Assembly (NCBI GenBank): GCA_003222085.1
Contig: QHUK01000012.1
Location: forward strand, 1-64,000
Direction of reading: 5' to 3'
Length of the DNA: 64,000 bases
Source: Gemmatimonadota bacterium
GTDB taxonomy: Bacteria > Gemmatimonadota > Gemmatimonadetes > Gemmatimonadales > GWC2-71-9
A program made the position numbers and the translations under genes. This document shows positions 15,014-24,430 of this stretch, in pieces (position 1 is the stretch's first letter; every line of letters starts with the position of its first letter). Below the pieces are notes generated by a model. It was not told where the DNA came from. It made no database searches and saw only the letters and a program-made list of their open reading frames with translations.

Positions 15014-16050
15014 ATGGCCCGGGTTCCGAGCGCGGCCGCTCCCGGCTCGGCGATGTCCTGCGTCCGCGCGCCCTGCTCCAGCGCCAGCGAGATCGCACGC
15101 TCCACGGCGGCGGCGGGCTCCGCTAGGGTCAGTCCGTGACGCAGCAGCAGGGCGACCGTCGCAATCGCCCCGATGGGGTTGGCGACATCGCGGCCCGCGA
15201 TGTCCGGTGCAGATCCGTGGATCGGCTCGAACAACCCCGGCCCCTCGCCGAGCGAGGCCGAGGGCAAGAGCCCCAGTGAGCCGACGAGCACCGCGGCTTC
15301 GTCGCTGAGGATGTCCCCGAACATGTTCTCGGTGAGCAGGACGTCGAAGGCTCTAGGCTCCGCGACCAAGCGCATGGCGGCGGTATCGACGTACAGGTGG
15401 TCGAGCCGGACATCGGGGTAGTCCCGGCCGACGCGTGTCACGGTCTCCCGCCACAACTGGGACACTTCGAGCACATTCGCCTTGTCGACCGAGGTGACGT
15501 GCCCGCGCCGTTGCCGCGCCGATTCGAAAGCCACGCGCGCGACGCGCTTGATCTCGGCGGCCGTGTACCGCAGGGTGTTGACGGCCGCGGCTCCCCCACC
15601 CTCCCGTCCGCGCGGCTCGCCGTAATACAGGCCGCCCGTCAGCTCGCGCACGATCAGCACGTCCACGTCCTCGAGGCGATCGGCCTTGAGGGGTGACCGG
15701 TCCACGAGCGCGGGGAACACCGCCACGGGGCGGAGGTTCGCAAACACGCCGAGCTCTGAACGCAACGCGAGCAGGCCGGACTCGGGGCGGAGGTGGCGGG
15801 GCGCCTGATCTAGGGAAGGGTCGCCCACCGCACCGAGCAAGACCGCGTCGGCCCGCGTGACCCCGGCGCGGGTCTCTTCCGGAAACGGATCGCCCGCGGC
15901 CGCCACGCCCGCCGCGCCGATGGGAAAGCGCTGCAGCGTGAAGTCGATCCCGAAGCGGTCGCCGACGACCTCGAGCACGCGCTCCGCTTCCACGATCACC
16001 TCCGGCCCGATCCCATCGCCGGGGAGCACGGCAATCGAGTACTGCTTCAC
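14950..16050 (-). CDS. leuB: 3-Isopropylmalate dehydrogenase
   Basis: 366 residues; last gene of the leu-ilv operon. '[20 protein letters not shown]' opens the fold. The substrate loop contains '[16 protein letters not shown]', and '[20 protein letters not shown]' (in part) holds the Mg-binding aspartates. It oxidises 3-isopropylmalate to 2-oxoisocaproate. The GTG at 16050 is chosen because it overlaps the leuD stop as GTGA; a GTG one codon earlier is equivalent. Its 3' end lies in a 154-bp repeat duplicated 1.1 kb away. Confidence 0.95.
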   Translation of the reverse strand: MKQYSIAVLPGDGIGPEVIVEAERVLEVVGDRFGIDFTLQRFPIGAAGVAAAGDPFPEETRAGVTRADAVLLGAVGDPSLDQAPRHLRPESGLLALRSELGVFANLRPVAVFPALVDRSPLKADRLEDVDVLIVRELTGGLYYGEPRGREGGGAAAVNTLRYTAAEIKRVARVAFESARQRRGHVTSVDKANVLEVSQLWRETVTRVGRDYPDVRLDHLYVDTAAMRLVAEPRAFDVLLTENMFGDILSDEAAVLVGSLGLLPSASLGEGPGLFEPIHGSAPDIAGRDVANPIGAIATVALLLRHGLTLAEPAAAVERAISLALEQGARTQDIAEPGAAALGTRAMGARIAGLIAQEQPSRAPVAS

Positions 16051-16664
16051 CACGTTTCCCGTTTCCCGTTTCCCGTTTCCCGGCCTTTCTCGTATGCTCC
16101 GATCCGGTCCTCGAAGCGTAGGGTCCGGCCGATCTCGTCGAGACCGTGGAGCAGCATCTCCCGACGGTAGGGCTCCATGGAGAACGTGGTGCGGAACCCG
16201 AGGCCGTCGTCCACGCGCTGCTCCTCGAGGTCGATCGTGAGCTGGTACTCACCGCCCGCCGCCTGATGGCGCCGGAACAGCTCGCCGATCTCCTGGGGCA
16301 GGAGACGCACCGGGACGACCCCATTCTGACAGCAGTTGGCGTAAAAGATGTCCGCGAACGACGGTGCGAGAATCGCACGGAAGCCGTACTCGCGGAGCGC
16401 CCACACCGCGTGCTCGCGCGACGAGCCGCAGCCGAAATTCTCCCCCGCGAGCAGGATGCTCGCGCTCCGAGCGACGGGATGGTTGAGCTCGAAGTCCGGA
16501 TTCGGGCTGCCGTCGGACCGGAATCGCCAGTCGTGGAACAGGGCCGACCCGAACCCGGTGCGCTCGACCCGCTTCAGGAATTGCTTCGGCACGATCTGGT
16601 CGGTGTCCACGTTGGCGCGGGCCAGGGCCGCCACCCGACCGGTGTGACGCACGAAGGCCTCCAT
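16047..16664 (-). CDS. leuD: 3-Isopropylmalate dehydratase small subunit
   Basis: 205 residues with the small-subunit signature '[16 protein letters not shown]', '[20 protein letters not shown]' and '[17 protein letters not shown]'. It pairs with LeuC to isomerise isopropylmalate. The ATG at 16664 shares its A with the leuC stop (TGATG); an in-frame ATG five codons earlier is an alternative. The last dozen residues are Gly/Arg/Glu/Thr-rich and encoded by a GTTTCCC heptamer array, so the native C-terminus has been extended by repeat DNA. Confidence 0.92.
   Translation of the reverse strand: MEAFVRHTGRVAALARANVDTDQIVPKQFLKRVERTGFGSALFHDWRFRSDGSPNPDFELNHPVARSASILLAGENFGCGSSREHAVWALREYGFRAILAPSFADIFYANCCQNGVVPVRLLPQEIGELFRRHQAAGGEYQLTIDLEEQRVDDGLGFRTTFSMEPYRREMLLHGLDEIGRTLRFEDRIGAYEKGRETGNGKRETW
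16054..16081. repeat. Heptamer tandem repeat (GTTTCCC x4)
   Basis: Four perfect copies of GTTTCCC across the leuD 3' end, just before leuB. It is translated as part of the LeuD tail. Repeats of this kind can change copy number; seven is not a multiple of three, so each copy gained or lost shifts the tail's frame. Confidence 0.95.
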
Positions 16665-18073
16665 CAGGACGCGGGCCATCGCCGGACGTCCACGATCCGG
16701 CCCGCCATCGCGGCGGCCGCCGCCATGGGCGGGCTCATCAGGTGGGTGCGCCCGCCGCGTCCCTGGCGCCCCTCGAAGTTGCGGTTCGACGTCGAAGCGC
16801 AGCGCTCCCCGCTCTGCAGCACGTCGGGATTCATCCCCAGGCACATCGAGCACCCCGCGTTCCGCCACTCGAACCCCGCCTCGCTGAACACCCGGTCCAG
16901 CCCTTCGCGCTCCGCCTGCGCCTTCACCTGCTGCGATCCGGGGACCACTAGGGCGCGGACCCCTGTCGCGACGTGCCGGCCCCGCACGGTGCGGGCCGCG
17001 GCGCGCAGGTCCTCGATCCGCGCGTTGGTGCAGGATCCCAGAAACACGCGGTCGATCGGCAGCCCTTCGAGCGGGGTGCCGGGGGTGAGCCCCATGTACT
17101 CGAGCGCCCGCGTCACGGCGCGCCGCTCGGCGTCGGTCGGGAAGTCGGCGGGGCTCGGGACGCGACCGGTCACGGACGTGACCATGCCGGGGCTCGTGCC
17201 CCAAGTCACCTGGGGCGCCACCTCCGAGGCATCCAGCTCGACCTGGGTGTCGTACGTCGCACCGGGATCGGTCCGGAGCTCCCGCCACCTGGCCACGGCG
17301 CGGTCCCACGCCGCCCCGCTCGGCGCCCGCGGCCGGCCGGCGAGATACGCGACCGTCTTCTCGTCCGGGGCGATCATGCCGGCCCGCGCGCCCGCCTCGA
17401 TCGACATGTTGCACACCGTCATCCGCTCTTCCATCGAGAGGGCGCGGATCGTGTCCCCCGTGTACTCGATGACGTGTCCCGTAGCGCCCGCCGTCCCGAT
17501 CCGACCGATCAGGGCGAGGATCAAGTCTTTGGCGGTAACCCCCGGGGCGAGCGCGCCCGTGACGCGGGCCTCCATGGTCCCGGGCTTCGACCACACGAGG
17601 CACTGGGTCGCGAGCACGTGCTCGACCTCGCTGGTGCCGATTCCCAGGGCGAGTGCCCCGAAGGCACCGTGCGTGGCCGTGTGCGAGTCGCCGCACACGA
17701 TCACCATGCCGGGCTGGGTGAAGCCCAGCTCGGGACCGATCACGTGCACGATCCCCTGCTGCGGCGATCGGAGATCGAACAGCTCCACCCCGAAGTCCCG
17801 CGCGTTCACGGCGAGCGCTTCGAGCTGCCGCGCGGCAATCGGATCGGCAATCGGTCCCGCGCGATCCCCCGTGGGGACGTTGTGGTCCACCGTCGCCACC
17901 GTCAGCGCCGGCCGACGCACCCGGCGCCCCGCCTGCCGCAACCCCTCGAACGCCTGCGGCGACGTCACCTCGTGCACCAGATGCAGGTCCACGTACAGGA
18001 GCGCCGGGCCTTCGGGCAACTGCTGGACGACGTGCGCGGCCCAGACCTTCTCGAACAGCGTCCGTGCGGTCAT
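16664..18073 (-). CDS. leuC: 3-Isopropylmalate dehydratase large subunit
   Basis: 469 residues, aconitase family. The iron-sulfur cysteines are in '[13 protein letters not shown]' and '[13 protein letters not shown]'; '[16 protein letters not shown]' and '[14 protein letters not shown]' are further signatures. It forms the heterodimer with LeuD. The ATG at 18073 overlaps the ilvC stop (ATGA), giving tight coupling. Confidence 0.95.
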   Translation of the reverse strand: MTARTLFEKVWAAHVVQQLPEGPALLYVDLHLVHEVTSPQAFEGLRQAGRRVRRPALTVATVDHNVPTGDRAGPIADPIAARQLEALAVNARDFGVELFDLRSPQQGIVHVIGPELGFTQPGMVIVCGDSHTATHGAFGALALGIGTSEVEHVLATQCLVWSKPGTMEARVTGALAPGVTAKDLILALIGRIGTAGATGHVIEYTGDTIRALSMEERMTVCNMSIEAGARAGMIAPDEKTVAYLAGRPRAPSGAAWDRAVARWRELRTDPGATYDTQVELDASEVAPQVTWGTSPGMVTSVTGRVPSPADFPTDAERRAVTRALEYMGLTPGTPLEGLPIDRVFLGSCTNARIEDLRAAARTVRGRHVATGVRALVVPGSQQVKAQAEREGLDRVFSEAGFEWRNAGCSMCLGMNPDVLQSGERCASTSNRNFEGRQGRGGRTHLMSPPMAAAAAMAGRIVDVRRWPAS

Positions 18074-19170
18074 GCCCTGAGGGGCTCGGGTTTCGGGGCT
18101 CGGGGCTCGGAAACAGGGCTCGATCCACGAGTCCCGAGCCCCGAGTCCCGAGCCCCTTTCCCTTCCTCCGTCCACGGCATCATGGCACGCAGTTTGGCGC
18201 CGACCTGCTCGATCGGATGCTCCGCACCGGCCTTGCGCAACGCCTGGAACCGGCGGCCCCCGCTCCGGGACTCGGCGATCCACTCCCGTGCGAAGCTGCC
18301 GGACTGGATGTCGGCCAGGATGCGCTCCATCGCGGCGCGCACTTCCGGCGTCACGACCTTCGGACCGCGGGTGTAATCGCCGTATTCTGCGGTGTCGCTG
18401 ATCGAGTACCGCATGAACTTCATCCCGCCGCGATACATCAGGTCCACGATCAGCTTCAGCTCGTGCATGCACTCGAAGTAGGCGATCTCCGGTGCGTACC
18501 CTGCGGCCGTGAGCGTCTCGAAACCGGCTTGGATCAGCGCGGTAACGCCGCCGCACAGGACGGTCTGCTCGCCGAACAGATCGGTCTCCGTCTCCTCGCG
18601 GAACGTCGTCTCGAACACGCCCGCGCGGGCGCAGCCGATCCCCGCTGCATACGCGAGCGCATCGGCCAAGGCATTGCCGCTCGCGTCCTGGTGCACCGCG
18701 ACGAGCGCCGGCACGCCCCGACCCGCCTGGAACTCGCTGCGCACCAGGTGTCCGGGAGATTTGGGGGCGATCATCGCGACGTCCACCCCGGCCGGAGGCA
18801 CGATCTCGCGGAAGTGGATGTTGAACCCGTGAGCGAAGAGGAGCGTCTTGCCGCGCCCGAGCGCTGGAGCGACGCCGGCCTCGTACACCGCCCGCGCCTC
18901 CTGGTCGGGGACGAGCATCATGATCACGTCGGCCTCGCGCGCCGCCTCCGCGACCGGCCGCACGTCCAAACCCTCGGCCCTGGCGCGCTCCCATGAGCCC
19001 CCACCCGGCCGCAGGCCCACCACGACCCGTGCCCCGACCCCCGAATCCCTAAGGTTCAGCGCGTGCGCGTGACCCTGGCTGCCGTATCCGATCACGGCGA
19101 CGACGCGGTGTTGCAGCCGGGCGGGATCGGCGTCGGTATCGTAGAAAATGCGCGTTTCCGTCGAGCTCAT
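18070..19170 (-). CDS. ilvC: Ketol-acid reductoisomerase (NADP+), class I
   Basis: 366 residues. N-terminal Rossmann fold ('[21 protein letters not shown]' in part), then the knotted domain with '[13 protein letters not shown]', '[19 protein letters not shown]' and 'YGDYTRGP'. It converts acetolactate to dihydroxy-isovalerate. The enzyme proper ends near 'LRAMMPW'; about 30 further residues rich in Gly, Ser, Arg and Pro are encoded by an inverted short-repeat element (18081-18157), an unusual tail. Overlaps ilvN upstream and leuC downstream by four bases each. Confidence 0.93.
   Translation of the reverse strand: MSSTETRIFYDTDADPARLQHRVVAVIGYGSQGHAHALNLRDSGVGARVVVGLRPGGGSWERARAEGLDVRPVAEAAREADVIMMLVPDQEARAVYEAGVAPALGRGKTLLFAHGFNIHFREIVPPAGVDVAMIAPKSPGHLVRSEFQAGRGVPALVAVHQDASGNALADALAYAAGIGCARAGVFETTFREETETDLFGEQTVLCGGVTALIQAGFETLTAAGYAPEIAYFECMHELKLIVDLMYRGGMKFMRYSISDTAEYGDYTRGPKVVTPEVRAAMERILADIQSGSFAREWIAESRSGGRRFQALRKAGAEHPIEQVGAKLRAMMPWTEEGKGARDSGLGTRGSSPVSEPRAPKPEPLRA
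18081..18157. repeat. Inverted short tandem repeat element (GGGGCTCG type)
   Basis: Left half repeats GGGGCTCGGG-like units; right half repeats their complement (CGAGTCCCGAGCCC), giving a potential long hairpin. It lies inside the 3' coding end of ilvC. A related GGGAGACGGGAGTC/CTCCCGTCTCCC element occurs at 30839-30907. Confidence 0.85.
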
Positions 19171-19460
19171 CGTTTCGCCTCCGTAGAGGAATCGTCGTTC
19201 GCGAGGACCATCACCGAGCGCACCCCGATCATCTTGTGCAGCTGCTGCGCCACCCGATCGGCGGTCAGCGGATCGGCCTTGAGCACGAACGTCAGGCGCG
19301 ACACGCCGGCGGTTCCGCTCGGGTGCAGCGCGAGCCCTTCGATCGGAACATTGCGCCGCCGCAGTACGCCGAACGCGCGGTTCAACGTCACCAGCGCGTC
19401 ATCCAGCAGCACCGCAACCGTGTGGGCGGAGTGGGGGGGAGGGGCGGACACGCCGCTCAA
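19167..19460 (-). CDS. ilvN: Acetolactate synthase small (regulatory) subunit, short form
   Basis: About 97 residues. The core is one ACT domain: '[24 protein letters not shown]' (in part) and '[22 protein letters not shown]' (in part). ACT subunits bind valine and modulate IlvB. It lacks the second C-terminal domain of long IlvH. The TTG at 19460 overlaps the ilvB stop as TTGA; a GTG three codons later is the alternative. The frame is open upstream inside ilvB, which is not meaningful. Confidence 0.85.
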   Translation of the reverse strand: MSGVSAPPPHSAHTVAVLLDDALVTLNRAFGVLRRRNVPIEGLALHPSGTAGVSRLTFVLKADPLTADRVAQQLHKMIGVRSVMVLANDDSSTEAKR

Positions 19461-21187
19461 TCGCCCGCCGCGGCGGCCGGCTCCGCCTCGATCGGCTCCG
19501 AGAGCGAGCCCCCGGGCGGGATCATCGGGTACACGTTGGCTTCCTGCTCGATCAAGAACTCGACCAGCGCCGGCCCCGGCTCGGCATTCGCCCGCCCGAC
19601 CACGTCGGCCAGCTCGCTCGCCTCCTTCACCCGGTAGCCGGGGATGCTGTACGCCTCGGCCAGCTTCACGTAGTCCGGGCTCCAGATCGGCGTGCACGAG
19701 TACCGCTTCTCATGGAAGAACTGCTGCCACTGCCGCACCATCCCGAGGTAGCCGTTGTTGAACACGGCCATCTTCACCGGCAGCCCTTCCTGCACCATGG
19801 TCGCCATCTCGGCCATGTTCATCTGGAAGCCGCCGTCGCCCGAGATGGCCCACACGGTCCCGGCGGGCCGCGCGAGGTGCACGCCCATGGCCGCCGGCAC
19901 GGCGAACCCCATGGCGCCGAGGCCCCCGGAGGTGATGTGCGTGTTGGGACGCTGGTAGGGATAGAGCTTCGCGACCCACATCTGGTGCTGGCCCACGTCG
20001 GTTACGATGGTGCAGTCACCATGACTCGCCTCGTAAATGGACGCGAGGATCGCCTCGGGCGACAGGTCGCCGCGATACGACTCGGTTCGCGTGCGCACGA
20101 ACCCGCGGATGTGCTCGACCCAGCGCTCGCACCGGCGCGGCTCCACCGCCGCCACCAGACGGCGGGTGATGTCGCGGGCGTCGCCCACGATGCCGACGGC
20201 GACCGGCACGTTCTTCCCGATCTCCGCGCGGTCGAGATCGATGTGGACGATACGGGCCTGGGGGGCGAAGCTCGCCGTGTTGCCCGTGACGCGGTCGTCG
20301 AACCGCAAGCCGATACCGACGATGACGTCGGCGTTCTGGATCGCGCGGTTCACGTGCACCTCGCCGTGCATGCCGGGCATGCCCAGGTGCAGGGGGTGGC
20401 CGTCCGGGAAGGCGCTGATCCCTAGGAGAGTCGTGATGACGGGAATCCCGGTCTTTTCCGCCAGTGTCCGAACTTCCGCGTAGGCCTCCGAGAGGATCAC
20501 CCCGTGCCCGACCATGAGCAGCGGGCGCTCGGCTCCGGCGATGAGTCGCGCCGCTGCACGAACTCCGTCTTCGAGCGACCCCGGGCTTGCGCCCGGGGTC
20601 AGTGACTGACCCCGCGCGCCAGCGCGGGGATCCCGGTGGGAGGCTGCTCCCGAAGCCTGGGCCCCCCGCCATTCGATCTTCTGGTTCTGCACGTCCTTCG
20701 GAACGTCGATCAACACCGGCCCGGGCCGCCCGTCCACCGCGATCGCCATCGCTTCGGCCACGATGTCCGCCAGGTCGGTCACGTCCTCGACCAGATAATT
20801 CTGCTTCGTGATCGGGAGTGTGATACCGACGATGTCGGTTTCCTGGAACGCATCGCGACCGATCATGGGGCGGGATACCTGCCCCGTGATCGCCACGACC
20901 GGCGAGCTGTCCATGTACGCCGCCGCGAGCCCCGTCACGAGGTTCGTGGCTCCTGGTCCGGATGTGGCGACGCACACTCCCACGCGCCCGCTCGCCCGGG
21001 CGTAGCCGTCGGCCGCATGGGCCGCCGCCTGCTCGTGCCGCACCAGGATGTGCCGCAGCCGAGGGTGGTCCGGCAACGCGTGATAAAACGGCATGATGGC
21101 GCCGCCGGGATAGCCGAAAATCACTTCGACCCCGGCGTCGACGAGCGCGCGGCACAGGATCGCCGCCCCCGAGAGCATCTCGCTCAT
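19457..21187 (-). CDS. ilvB: Acetolactate synthase large subunit
   Basis: 576 residues, thiamine-diphosphate enzyme. The catalytic Glu lies in 'HILVRHEQAAAHAADGYARA' (in part). 'GLGAMGFAVPAAMG' and 'WAISGDGGFQMNMAEM' with the GDG...N cofactor motif are intact. The middle domain contains a Pro/Gly/Ala-rich insertion near 'ASHRDPRAGARGQSLTPGAS', which looks like repeat-derived DNA. The ATG at 21187 has GGGGAG upstream. It makes acetolactate and acetohydroxybutyrate and works with IlvN. Confidence 0.94.
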   Translation of the reverse strand: MSEMLSGAAILCRALVDAGVEVIFGYPGGAIMPFYHALPDHPRLRHILVRHEQAAAHAADGYARASGRVGVCVATSGPGATNLVTGLAAAYMDSSPVVAITGQVSRPMIGRDAFQETDIVGITLPITKQNYLVEDVTDLADIVAEAMAIAVDGRPGPVLIDVPKDVQNQKIEWRGAQASGAASHRDPRAGARGQSLTPGASPGSLEDGVRAAARLIAGAERPLLMVGHGVILSEAYAEVRTLAEKTGIPVITTLLGISAFPDGHPLHLGMPGMHGEVHVNRAIQNADVIVGIGLRFDDRVTGNTASFAPQARIVHIDLDRAEIGKNVPVAVGIVGDARDITRRLVAAVEPRRCERWVEHIRGFVRTRTESYRGDLSPEAILASIYEASHGDCTIVTDVGQHQMWVAKLYPYQRPNTHITSGGLGAMGFAVPAAMGVHLARPAGTVWAISGDGGFQMNMAEMATMVQEGLPVKMAVFNNGYLGMVRQWQQFFHEKRYSCTPIWSPDYVKLAEAYSIPGYRVKEASELADVVGRANAEPGPALVEFLIEQEANVYPMIPPGGSLSEPIEAEPAAAAGD

Positions 21188-21191
21188 CGAC

Positions 21192-22748
21192 TCACACTCC
21201 CCAGAAGTAGCTGGCATTGAGCGACTGGTCCTCCAGCTGATCCGCGTGGCTCACCTTGTTGAGGGCATGCACCAAGGCGCGGGCGCTCGCCTCGACGATG
21301 TCGGTCGAGGCCCCGTGCCCGGAGAGCGATTTCCCGTCGATCCGCGCCTGCACCAGCACCTGCCCCAGGCTGTCACGCCCCGGGGTGACCGACTGGACGG
21401 TGAGGTTCAAGACGTCCACCTGGCGCCCCACGACCTTCGCGATCGCCGCGAATGCGGCGGCGATCGGCCCGTTGCCGACCGCTGTCGCGCCCCGCTCCGC
21501 TCCATTCCAGGGACCCGCCAGCCGCACCTCGGCCGTCGCGGACACCGTGCCGCACGTCACCTGGAGATGCGCCAGCCGGTAGACCTCCGGCGCATCGTGG
21601 AACCGGCCATGCAGCAGCGCGAGCAGGTCCTCGTCCAGGATCTCGCGCTTCTTGTCCGCCAGCGTGGTGAACTCGTCGTACAGCTTCCGCAGCGTGGCGT
21701 CGTCCACCTCGTAGCCGAGCTCGCGGTACCGCCGTTCCAGCGCATGCCGGCCCGAGTGTTTGCCGAGGACCAGGCTCGAGCGCGCCACCCCCACCTCTTC
21801 CGGACGGATGATCTCGTACGTGAGGCCGTTCTGCAGGACCCCGTGCTGGTGGATTCCCGCTTCGTGGGCGAAGGCGTTGCGGCCGACGACGGCCTTGTTG
21901 GGCTGGGGGAACACGCCGATCACGTGTGACAGCAGCTGGCTCGTGCGGTACAGCTCCTGCGGGTTGACGCCGCAGTGAAACGCGACCGCGTGCGGCCGCA
22001 CCCGCCCCGCCACGACGATCTCTTCCAGCGCCGCATTACCGGCGCGCTCACCGATGCCGTTCACGGTGCATTCGACCTGTCCGGCACCGGCTTCGATCGC
22101 CGCGAGCGAGTTGGCTACGGCGAGCCCGAGGTCGTCGTGGCAGTGCGCGCTGAACACGACGCGGTCGGCGCCGGGAACGCGCTCCCGCACCGCGCGGAAC
22201 ATGGCGCCGTACTCGACGGGCAACGCGTACCCGACCGTGTCCGGGAGATTGATCGTGGTCGCCCCGGCGGCAATGGCCGCCTCGACCACCCGGCAGAGGA
22301 ATTCCAGATCCGTGCGGGTCGCGTCTTCGGCCGAGAACTCCACGTCGTCCGTATAGCGGCGGGCGCGCCGGACCGCTTCGCCGGCCCGCTCGAGACACTG
22401 GTCGCGACTGAGCCGCAGCTTGCACTGGAGGTGCAGGTCGGACGTGGCGATGAAGACGTGCACCCGAGGTCGCGCGGCCGGCCGCACCGCCTCACCAGCG
22501 AGGTCGATGTCCCGGTCGTGACAGCGCGCGAGCGCGGCGATCACGGGACGACGCACCGACTCGGCAATCGCCAGCACACCCCGCCGGTCGCCCTCCGACG
22601 CGCTCGGGAACCCCGCTTCGATCACGTCCACCCCCAGCGTATCCAGCTGGCGGGCGAGACGCAGCTTCTCCTCGGCCGTCATCGAATTGCCGGGCGCCTG
22701 CTCGCCGTCGCGCAGGGTGGTATCGAAGATGATGACGTCTCTCCCCAT
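21192..22748 (-). CDS. leuA: 2-Isopropylmalate synthase
   Basis: 518 residues. The HMGL-like barrel starts '[16 protein letters not shown]'; '[19 protein letters not shown]' (in part) carries the metal histidines, and '[14 protein letters not shown]' follows. The C-terminal about 130 residues form the LeuA allosteric domain that binds leucine. It condenses 2-oxoisovalerate with acetyl-CoA, the committed leucine step. First gene of a seven-gene operon. It starts 38 bases after an attenuator terminator, so expression depends on the Leu/Val leader peptide. Confidence 0.95.
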   Translation of the reverse strand: MGRDVIIFDTTLRDGEQAPGNSMTAEEKLRLARQLDTLGVDVIEAGFPSASEGDRRGVLAIAESVRRPVIAALARCHDRDIDLAGEAVRPAARPRVHVFIATSDLHLQCKLRLSRDQCLERAGEAVRRARRYTDDVEFSAEDATRTDLEFLCRVVEAAIAAGATTINLPDTVGYALPVEYGAMFRAVRERVPGADRVVFSAHCHDDLGLAVANSLAAIEAGAGQVECTVNGIGERAGNAALEEIVVAGRVRPHAVAFHCGVNPQELYRTSQLLSHVIGVFPQPNKAVVGRNAFAHEAGIHQHGVLQNGLTYEIIRPEEVGVARSSLVLGKHSGRHALERRYRELGYEVDDATLRKLYDEFTTLADKKREILDEDLLALLHGRFHDAPEVYRLAHLQVTCGTVSATAEVRLAGPWNGAERGATAVGNGPIAAAFAAIAKVVGRQVDVLNLTVQSVTPGRDSLGQVLVQARIDGKSLSGHGASTDIVEASARALVHALNKVSHADQLEDQSLNASYFWGV

Positions 22749-22785
22749 GGGTGGCTCCCGGGCTCCGTGTCTCGCGTGGATGGCG

Positions 22786-22819
22786 AAAAAAAAGCCGCGG
22801 ACCTTCTTGGGTCCGCGGC
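22786..22819 (-). terminator. Attenuator terminator upstream of leuA
   Basis: On the minus strand, a perfect 10-bp stem GCCGCGGACC / GGTCCGCGGC, 6-base loop, then eight T. A 10-base segment in the leader (minus-strand GGTCTGCGGC, 22873-22882) can pair with the terminator's 5' arm through nine Watson-Crick pairs and one G-U, and so acts as antiterminator. Confidence 0.9.
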
Positions 22820-22843
22820 GCTCACTGCGTCCTTCTTGTATCG

Positions 22844-22942
22844 CTAGCTGCTCATGTGCTTGTTTGGCGCGCGCCGCAGACCCTGTCCTGAGCTAATGCT
22901 CAGCAGGACCAGGACCAGAAGCAGGACCAGCGCGAGCTGCAT
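22844..22942 (-). CDS. leuL: Leu/Val-rich leader peptide of the leu-ilv operon
   Basis: 32-codon frame ATG to TAG. Residues 3-14 are almost only Leu and Val (L-A-L-V-L-L-L-V-L-V-L-L), with an Ile at 16; in total nine Leu, three Val and one Ile. The antiterminator segment overlaps codons 21-24 and the terminator follows 25 bases after the stop. This is the expected leader for attenuation by charged tRNA-Leu and tRNA-Val. The Leu run (CCTGGTCCTG) can also pair with CAGGACAGG downstream, a likely region-1 function. Confidence 0.85.
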   Translation of the reverse strand: MQLALVLLLVLVLLSISSGQGLRRAPNKHMSS

Positions 22943-22999
22943 CACGAGTCGATGTCACTCCAAATCGGAACGGTGCCGCTACGGTACGACAGGACCCGG

Positions 23000-23028
23000 A
23001 CGATACGCCGGGGTCCCACGACCGTCAA
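23000..23028 (-). promoter_or_regulatory. Promoter of the leuA operon
   Basis: Minus strand: TTGACG (23028-23023), 17-base spacer, TATCGT (23005-23000). It matches the pheL promoter in five of six bases at -10 and all six at -35. The leader ATG is about 50 bases downstream of the predicted start. Confidence 0.75.
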
Positions 23029-23078
23029 GGCCGGGCGATTGCGGGGTGCTACCCATTCGGGTGGGCGGCTGGACGGGC

Positions 23079-24248
23079 TCAAGCGCGCGTAAGCTGGATC
23101 AGCGTGATCTCGGCGGGCGCGCCCAGGCGGAGCGGCGGCCCCCAATAGCCCGTGCCCCGGCTCACGTACAGCCACATCGCCTCCAGCCGGTGGAGTCCCG
23201 CGACGAATGGTTGGAACAGCCGCACCAGCAGGTTGAACGGGAAGTATTGCCCGCCGTGCGTGTGCCCCGAGAGCTGCAGGTCGTACCCGGCGGCGCGGGC
23301 CGCGAACGCGCTCTTCGGCTGATGCGCCAGCAGCACGCGGACGTCGCTCTCCGGCGCTCCCGCGACCGCCGCCGCCGGATCGGAGGTGTGCCCGGGAAGG
23401 CCGCCGCTCGAGAGGTCCGTGACCCCGGCGACGACGATCCGACCGGCCCCCCGGTGGATTACCTGGTGTCCGTTCACGAGGGCGCTGAAGCCGAGCCCCT
23501 CCAGCTCGCGCACCCACGCGGCCGCGTCCCAGTAGTACTCGTGGTTGCCCGTAACGAAGTACTTCCCGTGCGGCGCCCGCAGTCCGGCGAGCGGCGCCAC
23601 CTCGTCGCGCAGCGCGGGGGGGAAGCCGTCGGCCACGTCCCCCGTCAGAGCGATCACATCGGGCTGGAGCCCGTTGGTCGTGTCCACCACGCGCTCGACG
23701 AAATCCCGTTTGAGCGTCGGGCCGACATGCAGGTCGGACAGCTGGGCGATGCGGAATCCCTCGAGATCGGAGGGAAGCCCCCTGATCGGGACATCCACCA
23801 CGCGCACGATGGCAGGCCGGCGCGCCCGCCACAGACCGATCACCAGAACGGCGACGGCGCTCCCCACGACCGCCAGCTGAAAGGTGCCGACGCCGAGCCA
23901 GGCCCGCACATGCAGCGCGTCACCAGCCAGCGCGAATACGATCAAGAGCGACGACAGTCCCATCGCCGTGAAGCCGGCGACCTCGAGGCCTCGGTTCGCG
24001 GGCAGCCGCTCGGTCCGTCCGGCGAACAGCGCCACGAACGGTGCGAGGATGAGCAACAGGATCCCCACCCAGCCGAGCAGGCGCCATCCGGGCGCCAGCG
24101 ACGTTGGGGCGAGCAAGCGCTGCCCCACGTACACGTGCAGCAGCGTCCACAGGCTGGCGACCACGAGGATCGGGGTGATCATCGGGCCGCGCCGGCTCGC
24201 GGTCGGGTGCTTCGTCTCAGTCTCCATGACCGTGCTAACGCCGCCCAT
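23079..24248 (-). CDS. Membrane-bound metallophosphoesterase (YkuE/YaeI-like)
   Basis: 389 residues. The first 135 or so hold about four hydrophobic helices. The catalytic domain has the calcineurin-like metal motifs in order: 'QLSDLHVG', 'LTGDVADG', 'VTGNHEYYWD', 'LLAHQP' and 'LSGHTHGGQYFP'. This layout matches UDP-diacylglucosamine or phosphodiester hydrolases of the YaeI/YkuE type; the substrate is unknown. The ATG at 24248 is provisional; ATGs 7 and 22 codons further in are also in frame and none has a clear ribosome site. Confidence 0.8.
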   Translation of the reverse strand: MGGVSTVMETETKHPTASRRGPMITPILVVASLWTLLHVYVGQRLLAPTSLAPGWRLLGWVGILLLILAPFVALFAGRTERLPANRGLEVAGFTAMGLSSLLIVFALAGDALHVRAWLGVGTFQLAVVGSAVAVLVIGLWRARRPAIVRVVDVPIRGLPSDLEGFRIAQLSDLHVGPTLKRDFVERVVDTTNGLQPDVIALTGDVADGFPPALRDEVAPLAGLRAPHGKYFVTGNHEYYWDAAAWVRELEGLGFSALVNGHQVIHRGAGRIVVAGVTDLSSGGLPGHTSDPAAAVAGAPESDVRVLLAHQPKSAFAARAAGYDLQLSGHTHGGQYFPFNLLVRLFQPFVAGLHRLEAMWLYVSRGTGYWGPPLRLGAPAEITLIQLTRA

Positions 24249-24328
24249 GCCGGAATAGTTGCACCCCGAGCCCCGTGATCGCGGCTGAAGCCGCGGCTCG
24301 GCGCGTACCGCTGAAGCGGCAGAGCGTC

Positions 24329-24344
24329 TGTCAGTTTACTGACA
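24329..24344. promoter_or_regulatory. 16-bp palindrome, possible operator
   Basis: TGTCAGT-TT-ACTGACA, a 7-bp inverted repeat with a 2-base centre, 81 bp upstream of the metallophosphoesterase start. Size and symmetry fit a dimeric repressor site. No T-run, so it is not a terminator. The rest of 24249-24430 has GC-rich short hairpins and no gene. Confidence 0.4.
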
Positions 24345-24430
24345 CATGCCGAGTCGCGGGTTCACCCGCGCACTCAGGAGGGCGACGTTACCGCAGATCG
24401 GACATGCAGTGATGCATGGAGGGGGGGCGC

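Noticed and set aside
16146-18080. Long plus-strand open frame of 644 codons opposite leuD and leuC
   Set aside because: Antisense shadow of conserved genes in high-GC DNA; its translation is low-complexity and matches no family.
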